A stretch of 64,000 nt of DNA, taken from Sphingomonas endophytica. GTDB taxonomy: Bacteria; Pseudomonadota; Alphaproteobacteria; Sphingomonadales; Sphingomonadaceae. Below, piece by piece: positions 16,813-24,247 of this stretch. The position numbers were made by a program, and so were the translations under genes. The notes under the pieces are model-generated. The model had not been told where the DNA came from. It saw only the letters and a program-made list of their open reading frames with translations, and searched no databases. The stretch spans positions 124,001 to 188,000 of the forward strand of contig NZ_JACIJN010000004.1 in NCBI RefSeq assembly GCF_014199415.1, given 5' to 3'. Position 1 is the stretch's first letter; every line of letters begins with the position of its first letter.

Positions 16813-18174
16813 ATGGCCACACTCCCCGCATCCCTCTTCGCCCCGGCAACGCGCGGCAGCAGACGGCTCACCCCGCTGCGGCTGGCGGCCTTCTCGTCAC
16901 TGACGCTGCCGATCTACGCCGCGCAGGGACCGCTCGCAGTCTATCTGCCCGCGATCTATGCCGAGCATTACGGGCTGTCGCTGGCGACGATCGGGCTGAT
17001 CTTCCTGCTCGAGCGTGTGTGGGGCGCGATCGCGGACCCGTTGATCGGCGTGCTCGGCGATTACGGCAGCAGCCGGCTCGGTCGCCGGCGAACGTGGATC
17101 CTCGCCGGCGCGGTCGTCTATGCCGCCGCGGCGTCGACCCTGTTCTTCCCGCCGGCCGGATTCGGCGCGCCGTTGCTCGCCGCGGCGTTGTTCCTCTTCT
17201 ATCTCGGCTGGTCGATGATCCAGATCCCGTATCTGGCGTGGTCGGGTGAAATCTCGCGCGACTATGACGAGCGCACCCGCATCGCCACCTATGGCACGGT
17301 CGCCGGATCGATCGCGCTGTTGCTGGTGCTGATCCTGCCGACGATCATCGACCAGTTGCGCCCCGAAGATGCCGCGCTGAAGCTCGCCTCGTTCGGGCTG
17401 GTGGTGATCGGCGGGCTGGTCGTGACGCTGCCGCTGGCGCTGACCGCGGTCGAGGACAACAGCCGCCCGCCGGTCGCGAACGCGCGGATGCCGTTCGCGC
17501 GCGCGGTGCGGCTGATCCTCGGCGAGACCTTGCTGCTCCGCGTGATCCTGTCCGACTTCGCGGTCACGACCGGACAGCTGATCCGCTCGGCGCTGATCGT
17601 CTTCTTCGTCAGTGCCTATATGGGCCGCCCCGAATGGGCGAGCGGGCTGTTCCTGTTCCAGTTCGTCTTCGGGATCGCGGCGGGGCCGATCTGGCTGCGG
17701 ATTTCCACCCGGCTCGGCAAGCACCGGACCGCGATCCTCGGCGAGCTGGTGCAGGTCGCGATCAACCTCGGGCTGCTCTTCGTCACCCCGGCCCGCTTCC
17801 CGCTGCTGCTCGCGCTGACGCTGGCGCAGGGGCTCGCGCAGGGTTCGGGCAACCTGATGCTGCGATCGATGGTCGCCGACGTCGCCGACAAGCACCGGCT
17901 GGAGACCGGCGCGGATCGCACCACCTTGTTCTTCTCGGTGTTCAGCCTGACCAGCAAGGCCGGCATGGCGGCGGCGATCGGGATCGCGCTGCCGCTGGTG
18001 GCGTGGCTCGGCTTCACGCCGGGCGCCGCGAACAGCCCCGCCGCCCTGCACGGCTTGCTGCTGGTCTTTGCGCTTGGCCCCGCGGCCGCGCACCTGATCT
18101 CCGCCGCCAGCCTCTACCGTTTTCCGCTCGATCAAGCCGAGCATGCGCGCATCCGCCGGGCGCTCGCCGACTGA
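16813..18174 (+). CDS. MFS transporter, GPH-cation-symporter-like
   Basis: This is an inner-membrane secondary transporter of 453 residues with about twelve hydrophobic segments. The loop after helix two-three carries DPLIGVLGDYGSSRLGRRRT, the MFS_2/GPH hallmark, and the second half opens with RMPFARAVRLILGETLLLR. It begins 12 bases after the receptor stop and is followed closely by the dioxygenase gene, so the three are probably one operon. It likely moves the receptor's substrate from periplasm to cytoplasm. The substrate cannot be told from the sequence. Confidence 0.9.
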   Translation: MATLPASLFAPATRGSRRLTPLRLAAFSSLTLPIYAAQGPLAVYLPAIYAEHYGLSLATIGLIFLLERVWGAIADPLIGVLGDYGSSRLGRRRTWILAGAVVYAAAASTLFFPPAGFGAPLLAAALFLFYLGWSMIQIPYLAWSGEISRDYDERTRIATYGTVAGSIALLLVLILPTIIDQLRPEDAALKLASFGLVVIGGLVVTLPLALTAVEDNSRPPVANARMPFARAVRLILGETLLLRVILSDFAVTTGQLIRSALIVFFVSAYMGRPEWASGLFLFQFVFGIAAGPIWLRISTRLGKHRTAILGELVQVAINLGLLFVTPARFPLLLALTLAQGLAQGSGNLMLRSMVADVADKHRLETGADRTTLFFSVFSLTSKAGMAAAIGIALPLVAWLGFTPGAANSPAALHGLLLVFALGPAAAHLISAASLYRFPLDQAEHARIRRALAD

Positions 18175-18212
18175 CCCATAACCGCCATCAACCACGAAGA
18201 AGGAGAAGTGCC

Positions 18213-19139
18213 ATGACGTCTCTCGTCCACCGGTTCGTGAACGCCGCCGAAGCGGAAAGCCCGCTCGACATCCACCCCGTCGCCGGCCGGATCGGCGCCG
18301 AGATCCGCGGCGTGAAGCTCGGCGGCGACCTCGACCCGCTGACCGTCGCCGCGATCGAGGCCGCGCTCGTCCGCCACAAGGTGATCTTCTTCCGCGAACA
18401 GCATCTCACCGACGAAGCGCACGAGGCGTTCGCCGCGCTGCTCGGCGAGCCGATCGCGCACCCGACGGTGCCGGTCGCCGAGGGGTCGCGCTACCTGCTC
18501 GAACTCGAGTCGAAGGAAGGCTATGCCGCGTCGAGCTGGCATACCGACGTCACCTTCGTCCCCGCCTATCCCAAGGCATCGATCCTGCGCGCGCTGGTGA
18601 TCCCCGACGCGGGCGGCGACACGCTGTGGGCGAACGGCGAGACCGCCTATGAGGAGCTGCCCGACGCGCTGCGCACGCTCGTCGACGGGCTGACCGCGAT
18701 CCACAGCAACGACTATGACTATGCCGAGGTGCTGGCCGGCGCGTCGAAGACGCAGGAGGAGCACCGCAAGGTCTTCACCTCGACGATCTACGAAACCGAA
18801 CATCCGGTGGTGCGCGTCCATCCGGTGAGCGGCGCGCGCTCGCTGCTGCTCGGTCATTTCGTCAAGCGCTTCGCCGGGCTGAACACCGCGGATTCGCAGC
18901 GGTTGTTCGCGATCCTGCAGGATCACATCACCAAGCCGGAGAATGTCGTGCGCTGGCGCTGGCAGGCCGGCGACGTGGCGATCTGGGACAATCGCTCGAC
19001 GCAGCATCGCGCGGTCGCCGATTTCGGATTGCAGCGTCGTCACCTGCGCCGCGCCACGGTCGCCGGAGACGTGCCGCGTGGCATCGACGGTCGCACCAGC
19101 CGTGCGCTCAAGCCCGAAGCGGCCGCCGCCGCCGGCTGA
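18213..19139 (+). CDS. atsK: TauD/TfdA-family 2-oxoglutarate dioxygenase, AtsK-like sulfate-ester dioxygenase
   Basis: This is a cytoplasmic Fe(II)/2-oxoglutarate enzyme that probably oxidises alkyl sulfate esters to aldehyde plus sulfate. The 308-residue product has the facial triad His110-x-Asp112 (SSWHTDVTF) and distal His265 (STQHRAVADFG), with Arg276/Arg280 for the 2-oxoglutarate carboxylate. The stretches YPKASILRALVIPDAGGDT, HSNDYDY and VRWRWQAGDVAIWDNR are close to AtsK-type enzymes rather than taurine dioxygenase. ATG 18213 follows GAAGGAGAA. It ends an operon with receptor and transporter, and a strong hairpin follows. Alternative: a dioxygenase for another sulfonate or aryloxy acid. 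Confidence 0.85.
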   Translation: MTSLVHRFVNAAEAESPLDIHPVAGRIGAEIRGVKLGGDLDPLTVAAIEAALVRHKVIFFREQHLTDEAHEAFAALLGEPIAHPTVPVAEGSRYLLELESKEGYAASSWHTDVTFVPAYPKASILRALVIPDAGGDTLWANGETAYEELPDALRTLVDGLTAIHSNDYDYAEVLAGASKTQEEHRKVFTSTIYETEHPVVRVHPVSGARSLLLGHFVKRFAGLNTADSQRLFAILQDHITKPENVVRWRWQAGDVAIWDNRSTQHRAVADFGLQRRHLRRATVAGDVPRGIDGRTSRALKPEAAAAAG

Positions 19140-19146
19140 CCCGATC

Positions 19147-19171
19147 GGCCCGCCCGGTCGTCGGGCGGGCC
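19147..19171 (+). terminator. Strong hairpin after atsK-like gene
   Basis: GGCCCGCCCG and CGGGCGGGCC form perfect ten-base arms around GTCGT, eight bases after the stop codon. There is no T-run, so termination would be imperfect or factor-assisted. Confidence 0.6.
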
Positions 19172-19272
19172 GCAATCGATCGATGGTGTCTGTAAATTAA
19201 CGCTTTTTCTTCAAATGGCCGTTTAGCCGCCGAGCAGGCGATGAGCGAACAACAGAGAAATGGAAGCGTCAG

Positions 19273-21018
19273 ATGCCGGGTGTGGCCGCACGAATTCGCG
19301 ATCTCGGTCTTTCCGCGAAGGTGACATGGCTTATCGCGCTGTCGCTGTGCCTCTTGTCGCTGGTGACGGCTGGGGTCACTGCCACCGTGCTGGCGATCAA
19401 TGCCGAGCGGAGCGCGACCGAGCGTCAGGAGGCGAACATGCGTGTCGCGTGGAGCGTGCTCCAGCGCCATGGCCGTTACGCCACCGTAAACGGTGATCTG
19501 CTCACAATCGACGGGCATGTCCTCAACGGCGATCACAGCGCGGTCGACCGCGTCAAGGAACTGGTTGGTGGCACCGCGACGATCTTCCGCGGCGACACCC
19601 GCATCGCCACCAACGTCAAGAACAAGGACGGCAGCCGCGCGACCGGCACCAAGCTGACCAGCGACGCCGTCCGTGAGACCGTGCTGCGCGACGGCCGCAA
19701 CTATCGCGGCCGCGCCGATATTCTCGGCACCAATTATTTCACCGCTTACGACCCGATCAAGGATGCGAACGGCGCGGTAGTCGGCATCCTTTACGTCGGC
19801 ATCCCGGCCGCCGACTTCCTCGCCAGTGTTCATGAGGTTCAGGGCAGTATCGCGATCGTCGCGGTGCTGGTGACGCTCTGTGCCGCGCTGGCGTGTCTCG
19901 CGCTGACTCGAAAGATGTTCCGCCCGCTCGGCGAGATGCGGCGCGCGATGACCGTACTGGCCGGCGGGCGGCGCGATGTCGCGGTTCCGGGCACGGAGCG
20001 GCGCGACGAGATCGGCGCGATGGCCAAGGCGCTGGTCGTGTTCCGCGATGCCGGCGAGGCCAAGGCGCGCGTCGATGCCGAGCAGCAGCAGGCGGTCGAC
20101 GCCCTCGCACAACAGCTTGCCGCGCTCGCCGACGGGCGCCTCACGCAGCGGCTCGGACAGACGCTGCCCGCCGCTTATGCGACGCTCGCAAAGGATTTCG
20201 ACCGCGCGCTGTCGTCGATCCATGACGCCTTGCTCGGGATCAGCCGCGGCAGCGAGACCGTCTACCGCTTCACCGCCGAGCTGACGCAGGCCTCCGACGA
20301 TCTGTCGTGCCGCACCGAGCAACAGGCTGCGAGCCTTGAGGAAACCGCTGCGGCGATGAGCGCGATCGCCGACACCGTGAACAATGCCGCTACCGGCGCC
20401 GCGAGTGCGCAGGAAGCGATGCACCGCGTCCACGGCGAGGCGCGCGACGGCGCGCAGGTGGTACGCGAGGCGGTCGCGGCGATGGGGCGGCTCGAACAGG
20501 CGTCGAACGAGATTTCGGAGATCATCGCGGTGATCGACGGTATCGCCTTTCAGACCAACCTGTTGGCGCTCAACGCCGGGGTCGAGGCGGCGCGCGCCGG
20601 CGACGCCGGCAAGGGCTTCGCGGTGGTCGCCAGCGAGGTGCGCGCGCTCGCCGGGCGCTGCTCGGACGCTGCCACCGATGTCCGACAGCGGATCGTGCTG
20701 AGCGGGCAGCAGGTCGAGGATGGCGTGCGGCTGGTCAACGACACCGGCAGCGCGCTGGAGCGGATCACGACGCAGATCGGCGCGATTACCACGCAGGTAT
20801 CTGACATCGCGACCAATGCTTCCGCACAGGCCGAGGGTCTGCGTCAGATCGACATCGCGCTGGCGCAGATCGACGGCACCACGCAGCAGAATGCGGCGAT
20901 GGTCGAGGAAGTGACCGCGGTTACCCGCAAGCTGGAGACGCAGGCCGGTGCGCTCGGCAGCCAGATCGCACGCTTCGACGTCGGCGCGGCACCGCCTCCG
21001 CTCGCGCGCGCGGCGTGA
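19273..21018 (+). CDS. Methyl-accepting chemotaxis protein with periplasmic Cache domain
   Basis: This is a transmembrane chemoreceptor of 581 residues signalling to CheA/CheW. Helix 1 spans about residues 17-41 and helix 2 about 191-211. Between them is a single Cache-type sensor ([20 protein letters not shown], then [21 protein letters not shown]). A HAMP region follows (about 212-265), then a cytoplasmic coiled coil whose tip reads [20 protein letters not shown]. The usual Ala in NAAVEAA is Gly here, a common variant. No C-terminal CheR/CheB pentapeptide is seen. Its 133-base upstream gap has AT-rich stretches but no clear flagellar promoter box. The ligand is unknown. Confidence 0.93.
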   Translation: MPGVAARIRDLGLSAKVTWLIALSLCLLSLVTAGVTATVLAINAERSATERQEANMRVAWSVLQRHGRYATVNGDLLTIDGHVLNGDHSAVDRVKELVGGTATIFRGDTRIATNVKNKDGSRATGTKLTSDAVRETVLRDGRNYRGRADILGTNYFTAYDPIKDANGAVVGILYVGIPAADFLASVHEVQGSIAIVAVLVTLCAALACLALTRKMFRPLGEMRRAMTVLAGGRRDVAVPGTERRDEIGAMAKALVVFRDAGEAKARVDAEQQQAVDALAQQLAALADGRLTQRLGQTLPAAYATLAKDFDRALSSIHDALLGISRGSETVYRFTAELTQASDDLSCRTEQQAASLEETAAAMSAIADTVNNAATGAASAQEAMHRVHGEARDGAQVVREAVAAMGRLEQASNEISEIIAVIDGIAFQTNLLALNAGVEAARAGDAGKGFAVVASEVRALAGRCSDAATDVRQRIVLSGQQVEDGVRLVNDTGSALERITTQIGAITTQVSDIATNASAQAEGLRQIDIALAQIDGTTQQNAAMVEEVTAVTRKLETQAGALGSQIARFDVGAAPPPLARAA

Positions 21019-21027
21019 TGACGGGCG

Positions 21028-22383
21028 TCAATAAGCGTTGAACGTGAAGGGGATGCGCAACGTGGTGCGGACGTCGGCGGCATCGTCGGTCGCCCCTACC
21101 TCGACGTTCCAGTTCAGCGTCGTCGTCGGCGAGGTGCGGTAGCTGACGCCGAACAGCAAACGCCCGATCTGGAGATCGCGGCTTTCGGCGGTCATGGCGT
21201 CGCCGAGTTCCTGCGTCGTCTGGTTGAGCGCGCGGACGCGGGTTTTCGTCCCCAACGCCCAGGTCTGGGCGTAGCCGAAGCTGAGCGACGTGCGCGGATT
21301 CAATGCGATCGCGATCCCTGCGCTCGCCGACGGCTGGCTGCCCGGGGCGATGCGTTCAATGAACGCGGCACCGATCTGACGGTTGATGGTGCGCGCGAAA
21401 TTGTAGGTGTAGCCCAATGTCGCGAACAAAACCGCCGGATCGCTGGGTAGAATCGCGGTCAGGTTCGGTGTCACGCCCCAGAATCCCGCCCCCGTTGCGC
21501 CCTTGAGCGCATTGCCGAGCGCATCGCGCGGCACACGGAACGGATCGGTGCCGGTGGGTGCCACCGCCTGCACGCCCGCGATCAGATACGGCGCGCCGTT
21601 GTTGCCGTCGGTGAATTGGTAGCGCAGCCCGAAGTCGATATCGCCGATGTTCGCGCCACTGACCGGCCGGTCGAGCTGCCCGGCGTTGGGCTCGGTCGGA
21701 TTGGCGACCGGGGCGAGCACCGACTTGTCGGACCGGTAGACGAACGGCAGCCGCCCGTTGATCTCTAGCCGGCTGGTCAGCCCGAGCCGCCCGACCGTGC
21801 CGACGGTCAGCACGTCCTGCCGGCTCTGGTTGATGTCGAAGACGCCGATCAGCACCGCCTCGGGGATCTGCACGCCGCGGAACACCACCTGGTTGCGGTC
21901 GGCGCGCGCATATTCGAAGTTGACCTCGACCGTCGCGCGGCCCGCCTTGGTGATGATCCCCCCCTGTTCGGAGAGGACCGCGACCTGCACCTGCCGCTGG
22001 TCGGACGGCGCCTCGCCGACGGTCTGCACCTGCGTGCCCGCGCTCGCGGTCGAGGCCGCGGCAGAGGGCGGCGGCGCGGGCGGCGGCGACGCCGGGAGCG
22101 GCACGCCGCCCGGCGGGAGCGCGGTCTGTGCGACCTGCGTGCCGGCATCGCCGCGCCCGGACAGCCGCGCCTCCAGCCGGTCGATCCGCGCGCGCTGTTC
22201 GTCGAGCGCGCGCTGCTGGCGGTCCAGCTCCTGCCGCTCGGCGGCGAGCGTGCGGCGCAGCTCGTCGCCGTCATCCACCGCGGCCGGCATTGCCGCGGTC
22301 GCCGGGGACACCGGCTGCTGCGCCGCCGCCGGCGCGGCGATCAGGCCGAGAGAGAGAAACGCACTGGAGGCCGCCGGTCGCAT
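21028..22383 (-). CDS. FapF-like outer-membrane protein: coiled coil plus beta-barrel
   Basis: This is a predicted outer-membrane pore for export of the putative fibre subunits. The 451-residue precursor has a signal peptide ending APAAAQQ, then a heptad-rich segment (about 38-75, AERQELDRQQRALDEQRARI). A Pro/Ala linker (about 90-115) leads to a C-terminal barrel of the phenol-degradation MetA-like fold (alternating strands such as VEVNFEYARADRN, SFGYAQTWALGTK, ending RIPFTFNAY). The combination of N-terminal trimer-forming helix and 12-strand-type barrel is the architecture of Pseudomonas FapF. It is the last gene of the locus. Similarity is judged by architecture and neighbours, not by alignment. 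Confidence 0.7.
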   Translation of the reverse strand: MRPAASSAFLSLGLIAAPAAAQQPVSPATAAMPAAVDDGDELRRTLAAERQELDRQQRALDEQRARIDRLEARLSGRGDAGTQVAQTALPPGGVPLPASPPPAPPPSAAASTASAGTQVQTVGEAPSDQRQVQVAVLSEQGGIITKAGRATVEVNFEYARADRNQVVFRGVQIPEAVLIGVFDINQSRQDVLTVGTVGRLGLTSRLEINGRLPFVYRSDKSVLAPVANPTEPNAGQLDRPVSGANIGDIDFGLRYQFTDGNNGAPYLIAGVQAVAPTGTDPFRVPRDALGNALKGATGAGFWGVTPNLTAILPSDPAVLFATLGYTYNFARTINRQIGAAFIERIAPGSQPSASAGIAIALNPRTSLSFGYAQTWALGTKTRVRALNQTTQELGDAMTAESRDLQIGRLLFGVSYRTSPTTTLNWNVEVGATDDAADVRTTLRIPFTFNAY

Positions 22384-22410
22384 CGATGATTATCCCCTTT
22401 TCCAATTGGC

Positions 22411-23103
22411 TCAGCGCGGACCCGCTGCCTCGGTCGCGATCCGGTTGGCGAGCAGCATGCCGTTGGTCAGCCCGGCGGGCAGCCCGACCAGATTGACGTT
22501 GACGGTGCTGACGGTATCGATGACGCGGTCGTTGGCGGTGTTCGAGATCACCGCGCCGGTCGCCTGCCCGACCAGATGCCGGATCTCGGTGGTCGGCGTC
22601 ACCAACTGCACCTGGCTGCCGCGCTCGTCGCTGGTCAGCCGGATGCTCCCCGAACTGGCGTCGACCGCCGGACCGTTGGCGACCACCGGCACCGGGGTCT
22701 GCCCCGACGCGTCGAGCCAGCCGGTGGTCGGCCCGGAGACGATGTTGACGCTGGCGGGCGTGTCCGTGCCGGGCGCGGTGACGGTGGTGCCGGTCGGCGT
22801 CCGCGACACCGAGACGGTCGGCCAGCTCGGGTCGCCGGTCTCGACGGTGACGGTGCCGGGCACCTCGCTGGGGCTGGTCCTGCCGTCGGTGAAGACGCGC
22901 ACGCCCTGCGCCTCGCTGGAGAAGATCGTGTGCAGCGCCAGCACGCCGTCGATGCGCGTTTGGATGTCGATGCCGATCGCGACGTTGAGCCCGTTGGGCA
23001 GCATCAGCCCGCCGCGCATCGTCGCCAGCTCGCGATCCGGGACCGGCACCGGTGCGTCGCCGGGCGCGGCCAGTGAAGCGGCGATCAGCAAGGCGATCGA
23101 CAT
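22411..23103 (-). CDS. Secreted protein with double-glycine-type cleavage motif
   Basis: The 230-residue product begins with a Sec-like hydrophobic stretch (MSIALLIAASLAAPGDA). Residues 25-32 read ELATMRGG, fitting the EL-x-x-(I/M)-x-GG leader recognised by C39 peptidases, with Gly31-Gly32 before the presumed cut. The remainder is Thr/Val/Pro-rich and looks beta-structured (LPNGLNVAIGIDIQTRIDG; VSTVNVNLVGLP at the end). It starts one base after the C39 peptidase stop, so the two are coupled. It occupies the place of an accessory Fap protein. No named family is recognised; peptidase-substrate pairing is a hypothesis. Confidence 0.65.
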   Translation of the reverse strand: MSIALLIAASLAAPGDAPVPVPDRELATMRGGLMLPNGLNVAIGIDIQTRIDGVLALHTIFSSEAQGVRVFTDGRTSPSEVPGTVTVETGDPSWPTVSVSRTPTGTTVTAPGTDTPASVNIVSGPTTGWLDASGQTPVPVVANGPAVDASSGSIRLTSDERGSQVQLVTPTTEIRHLVGQATGAVISNTANDRVIDTVSTVNVNLVGLPAGLTNGMLLANRIATEAAGPR

Positions 23104-23104
23104 G

Positions 23105-23815
23105 TCAGAACTCTCCCAGACGCGGGCGGGTGAGCGCGAGCTGCGCGCTTTCCAGCGGATCGGCGGGCAGGAACGGACGACCATGCGGCGCGCGCGCAAG
23201 GTCGACGGGCATGTTGAAATGCGACTGCCCGACCGCGTCGCGCCCGCTGATGATGAAGAACACGCCGTTCCATTGCTTGGCGAAGCGCCCGATCGTCTCG
23301 CGCCGCAGCCCCAGCGACGGGTCGCCGAGCAGCAAGGTCTGATCGTCGATCCCCTTGACGACGACGAAGTGGCGGTAACCGTCGAAGTCGATCAGCGCGA
23401 TGCCGGGCACGCGCGCCCGCGCGATCTGCGCGGCGCTGACCTTGAAGCCATCGGCGGCGATGCCGCGCGCCGCGAGATAACGCTTCATGTCGAGCAGCGA
23501 GAAGCCGAGCCGGCGGATCTGCGCCTGATCGCCGTCGCGGAACATGCCGAGGAACACGCTCTGCTCGTTCTGCGGATCGTCGTAATGGAAACGCAGCAGC
23601 GTCGCGAGCGCCGCCGATCCGCAGCTGAAATCATATTGCTGCCGCACCACCGTCTCGAACCGCCGCCCGATCAGGCTGGTGACGGGAACGGTGAAATTGA
23701 GCGTCGGCGAGAAGTTGGTGACGTTCCCGCCCTCGGGCAGCGGCATCGCGGTACAGCCGGCGGTCGCCAGCAGCGCCGCCGGCAGCCACCGGGCGAGGCG
23801 GAGCGGCGCGCGCAT
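23105..23815 (-). CDS. C39-family peptidase lipoprotein, FapD-like
   Basis: This is a papain-like cysteine peptidase without any ABC-transporter domain. The 236-residue precursor carries a lipobox-like ATAGC (Cys21), placing it on the periplasmic side of a membrane. The C39 catalytic set is complete: Gln before RQQYDFSCGSAALATLL with Cys65, His149 in GYRHFVVVKG and Asp165 in LLLGDPSLG. Stand-alone C39 enzymes of this form are typical of fap loci (FapD). Here it lies between the small fibre-like subunit and the double-glycine protein, with two- to three-base gaps. The likely role is maturation of a locus product; the substrate is unproven. Confidence 0.85.
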   Translation of the reverse strand: MRAPLRLARWLPAALLATAGCTAMPLPEGGNVTNFSPTLNFTVPVTSLIGRRFETVVRQQYDFSCGSAALATLLRFHYDDPQNEQSVFLGMFRDGDQAQIRRLGFSLLDMKRYLAARGIAADGFKVSAAQIARARVPGIALIDFDGYRHFVVVKGIDDQTLLLGDPSLGLRRETIGRFAKQWNGVFFIISGRDAVGQSHFNMPVDLARAPHGRPFLPADPLESAQLALTRPRLGEF

Positions 23816-23817
23816 CG

Positions 23818-24177
23818 TTACTGGTTGATCGCGACGTTCACGTTCAGCGACGAATTGATGGAAACATTGTTTCCGGTGTTCGCGCTGAGCAACGACAGGC
23901 CGTTGAGATTCTGGAAGGAATTGGGGTCGAAGCTGATCGTCCCGGTTTCCGAATGGCCGTTGACGCTGTTGCCGCTGACCGTGCTGGTGTTCTGCGCGCG
24001 GATCACCTGCGACAGATCCGACTGGCCGGTGACCGCGCCGAGCTGTGCATTGTCGACCGGTGCGGCGGCACCGAACGGACTGGCCTGAAGCGGCGCCGCG
24101 GCCGGCGCGGTCTGCGCAACGGCCGAAACCGGCACGGCGGCGGCGAGCAGCGCCGGACCGATGAAGAGCATACGCAT
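23818..24177 (-). CDS. Small secreted putative fibre subunit
   Basis: This 119-residue precursor has a signal peptide (MRMLFIGPALLAAAVPVSAVAQ). The mature part is Asn/Ser/Val-rich with no Cys. Its C-terminus, SFQNLNGLSLLSANTGNN then INSSLNVNVAINQ, matches the C-terminal module of the large repeat protein just upstream (AFQNLAGLQSLNMNTGAG then QNSAVNVSVAAG). This shared module suggests a minor subunit or nucleator of the same assembly. The start ATG 24177 follows GGGAGATCGGG. It is separated from the large gene by a terminator-like hairpin and from the C39 gene by two bases. Function is inferred. Confidence 0.7.
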   Translation of the reverse strand: MRMLFIGPALLAAAVPVSAVAQTAPAAAPLQASPFGAAAPVDNAQLGAVTGQSDLSQVIRAQNTSTVSGNSVNGHSETGTISFDPNSFQNLNGLSLLSANTGNNVSINSSLNVNVAINQ

Positions 24178-24201
24178 GTCCCGATCTCCCGATCGATCAG
24201 A

Positions 24202-24234
24202 GAAAAGGAGGAGGGGCGGCACCGCCACCCCTCC
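24202..24234 (-). terminator. Partial terminator between large and small subunit genes
   Basis: Read on the minus strand, GGAGGGGTGGC and GCCGCCCCTCC form an 11-base stem with one mismatch around a three-base loop (24210-24234), followed by TCCTTTTCTCT. Its place inside an operon suggests attenuation that would give excess transcript for the upstream major subunit. Confidence 0.55.
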
Positions 24235-24247
24235 CCGCCCCCTTGCC

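Noticed and set aside
19180-19272. Possible FliA promoter for the chemoreceptor gene
   Set aside because: TAAA and GCCGTTTA are present but separated by 21 bases instead of about 15, so the spacing does not fit.
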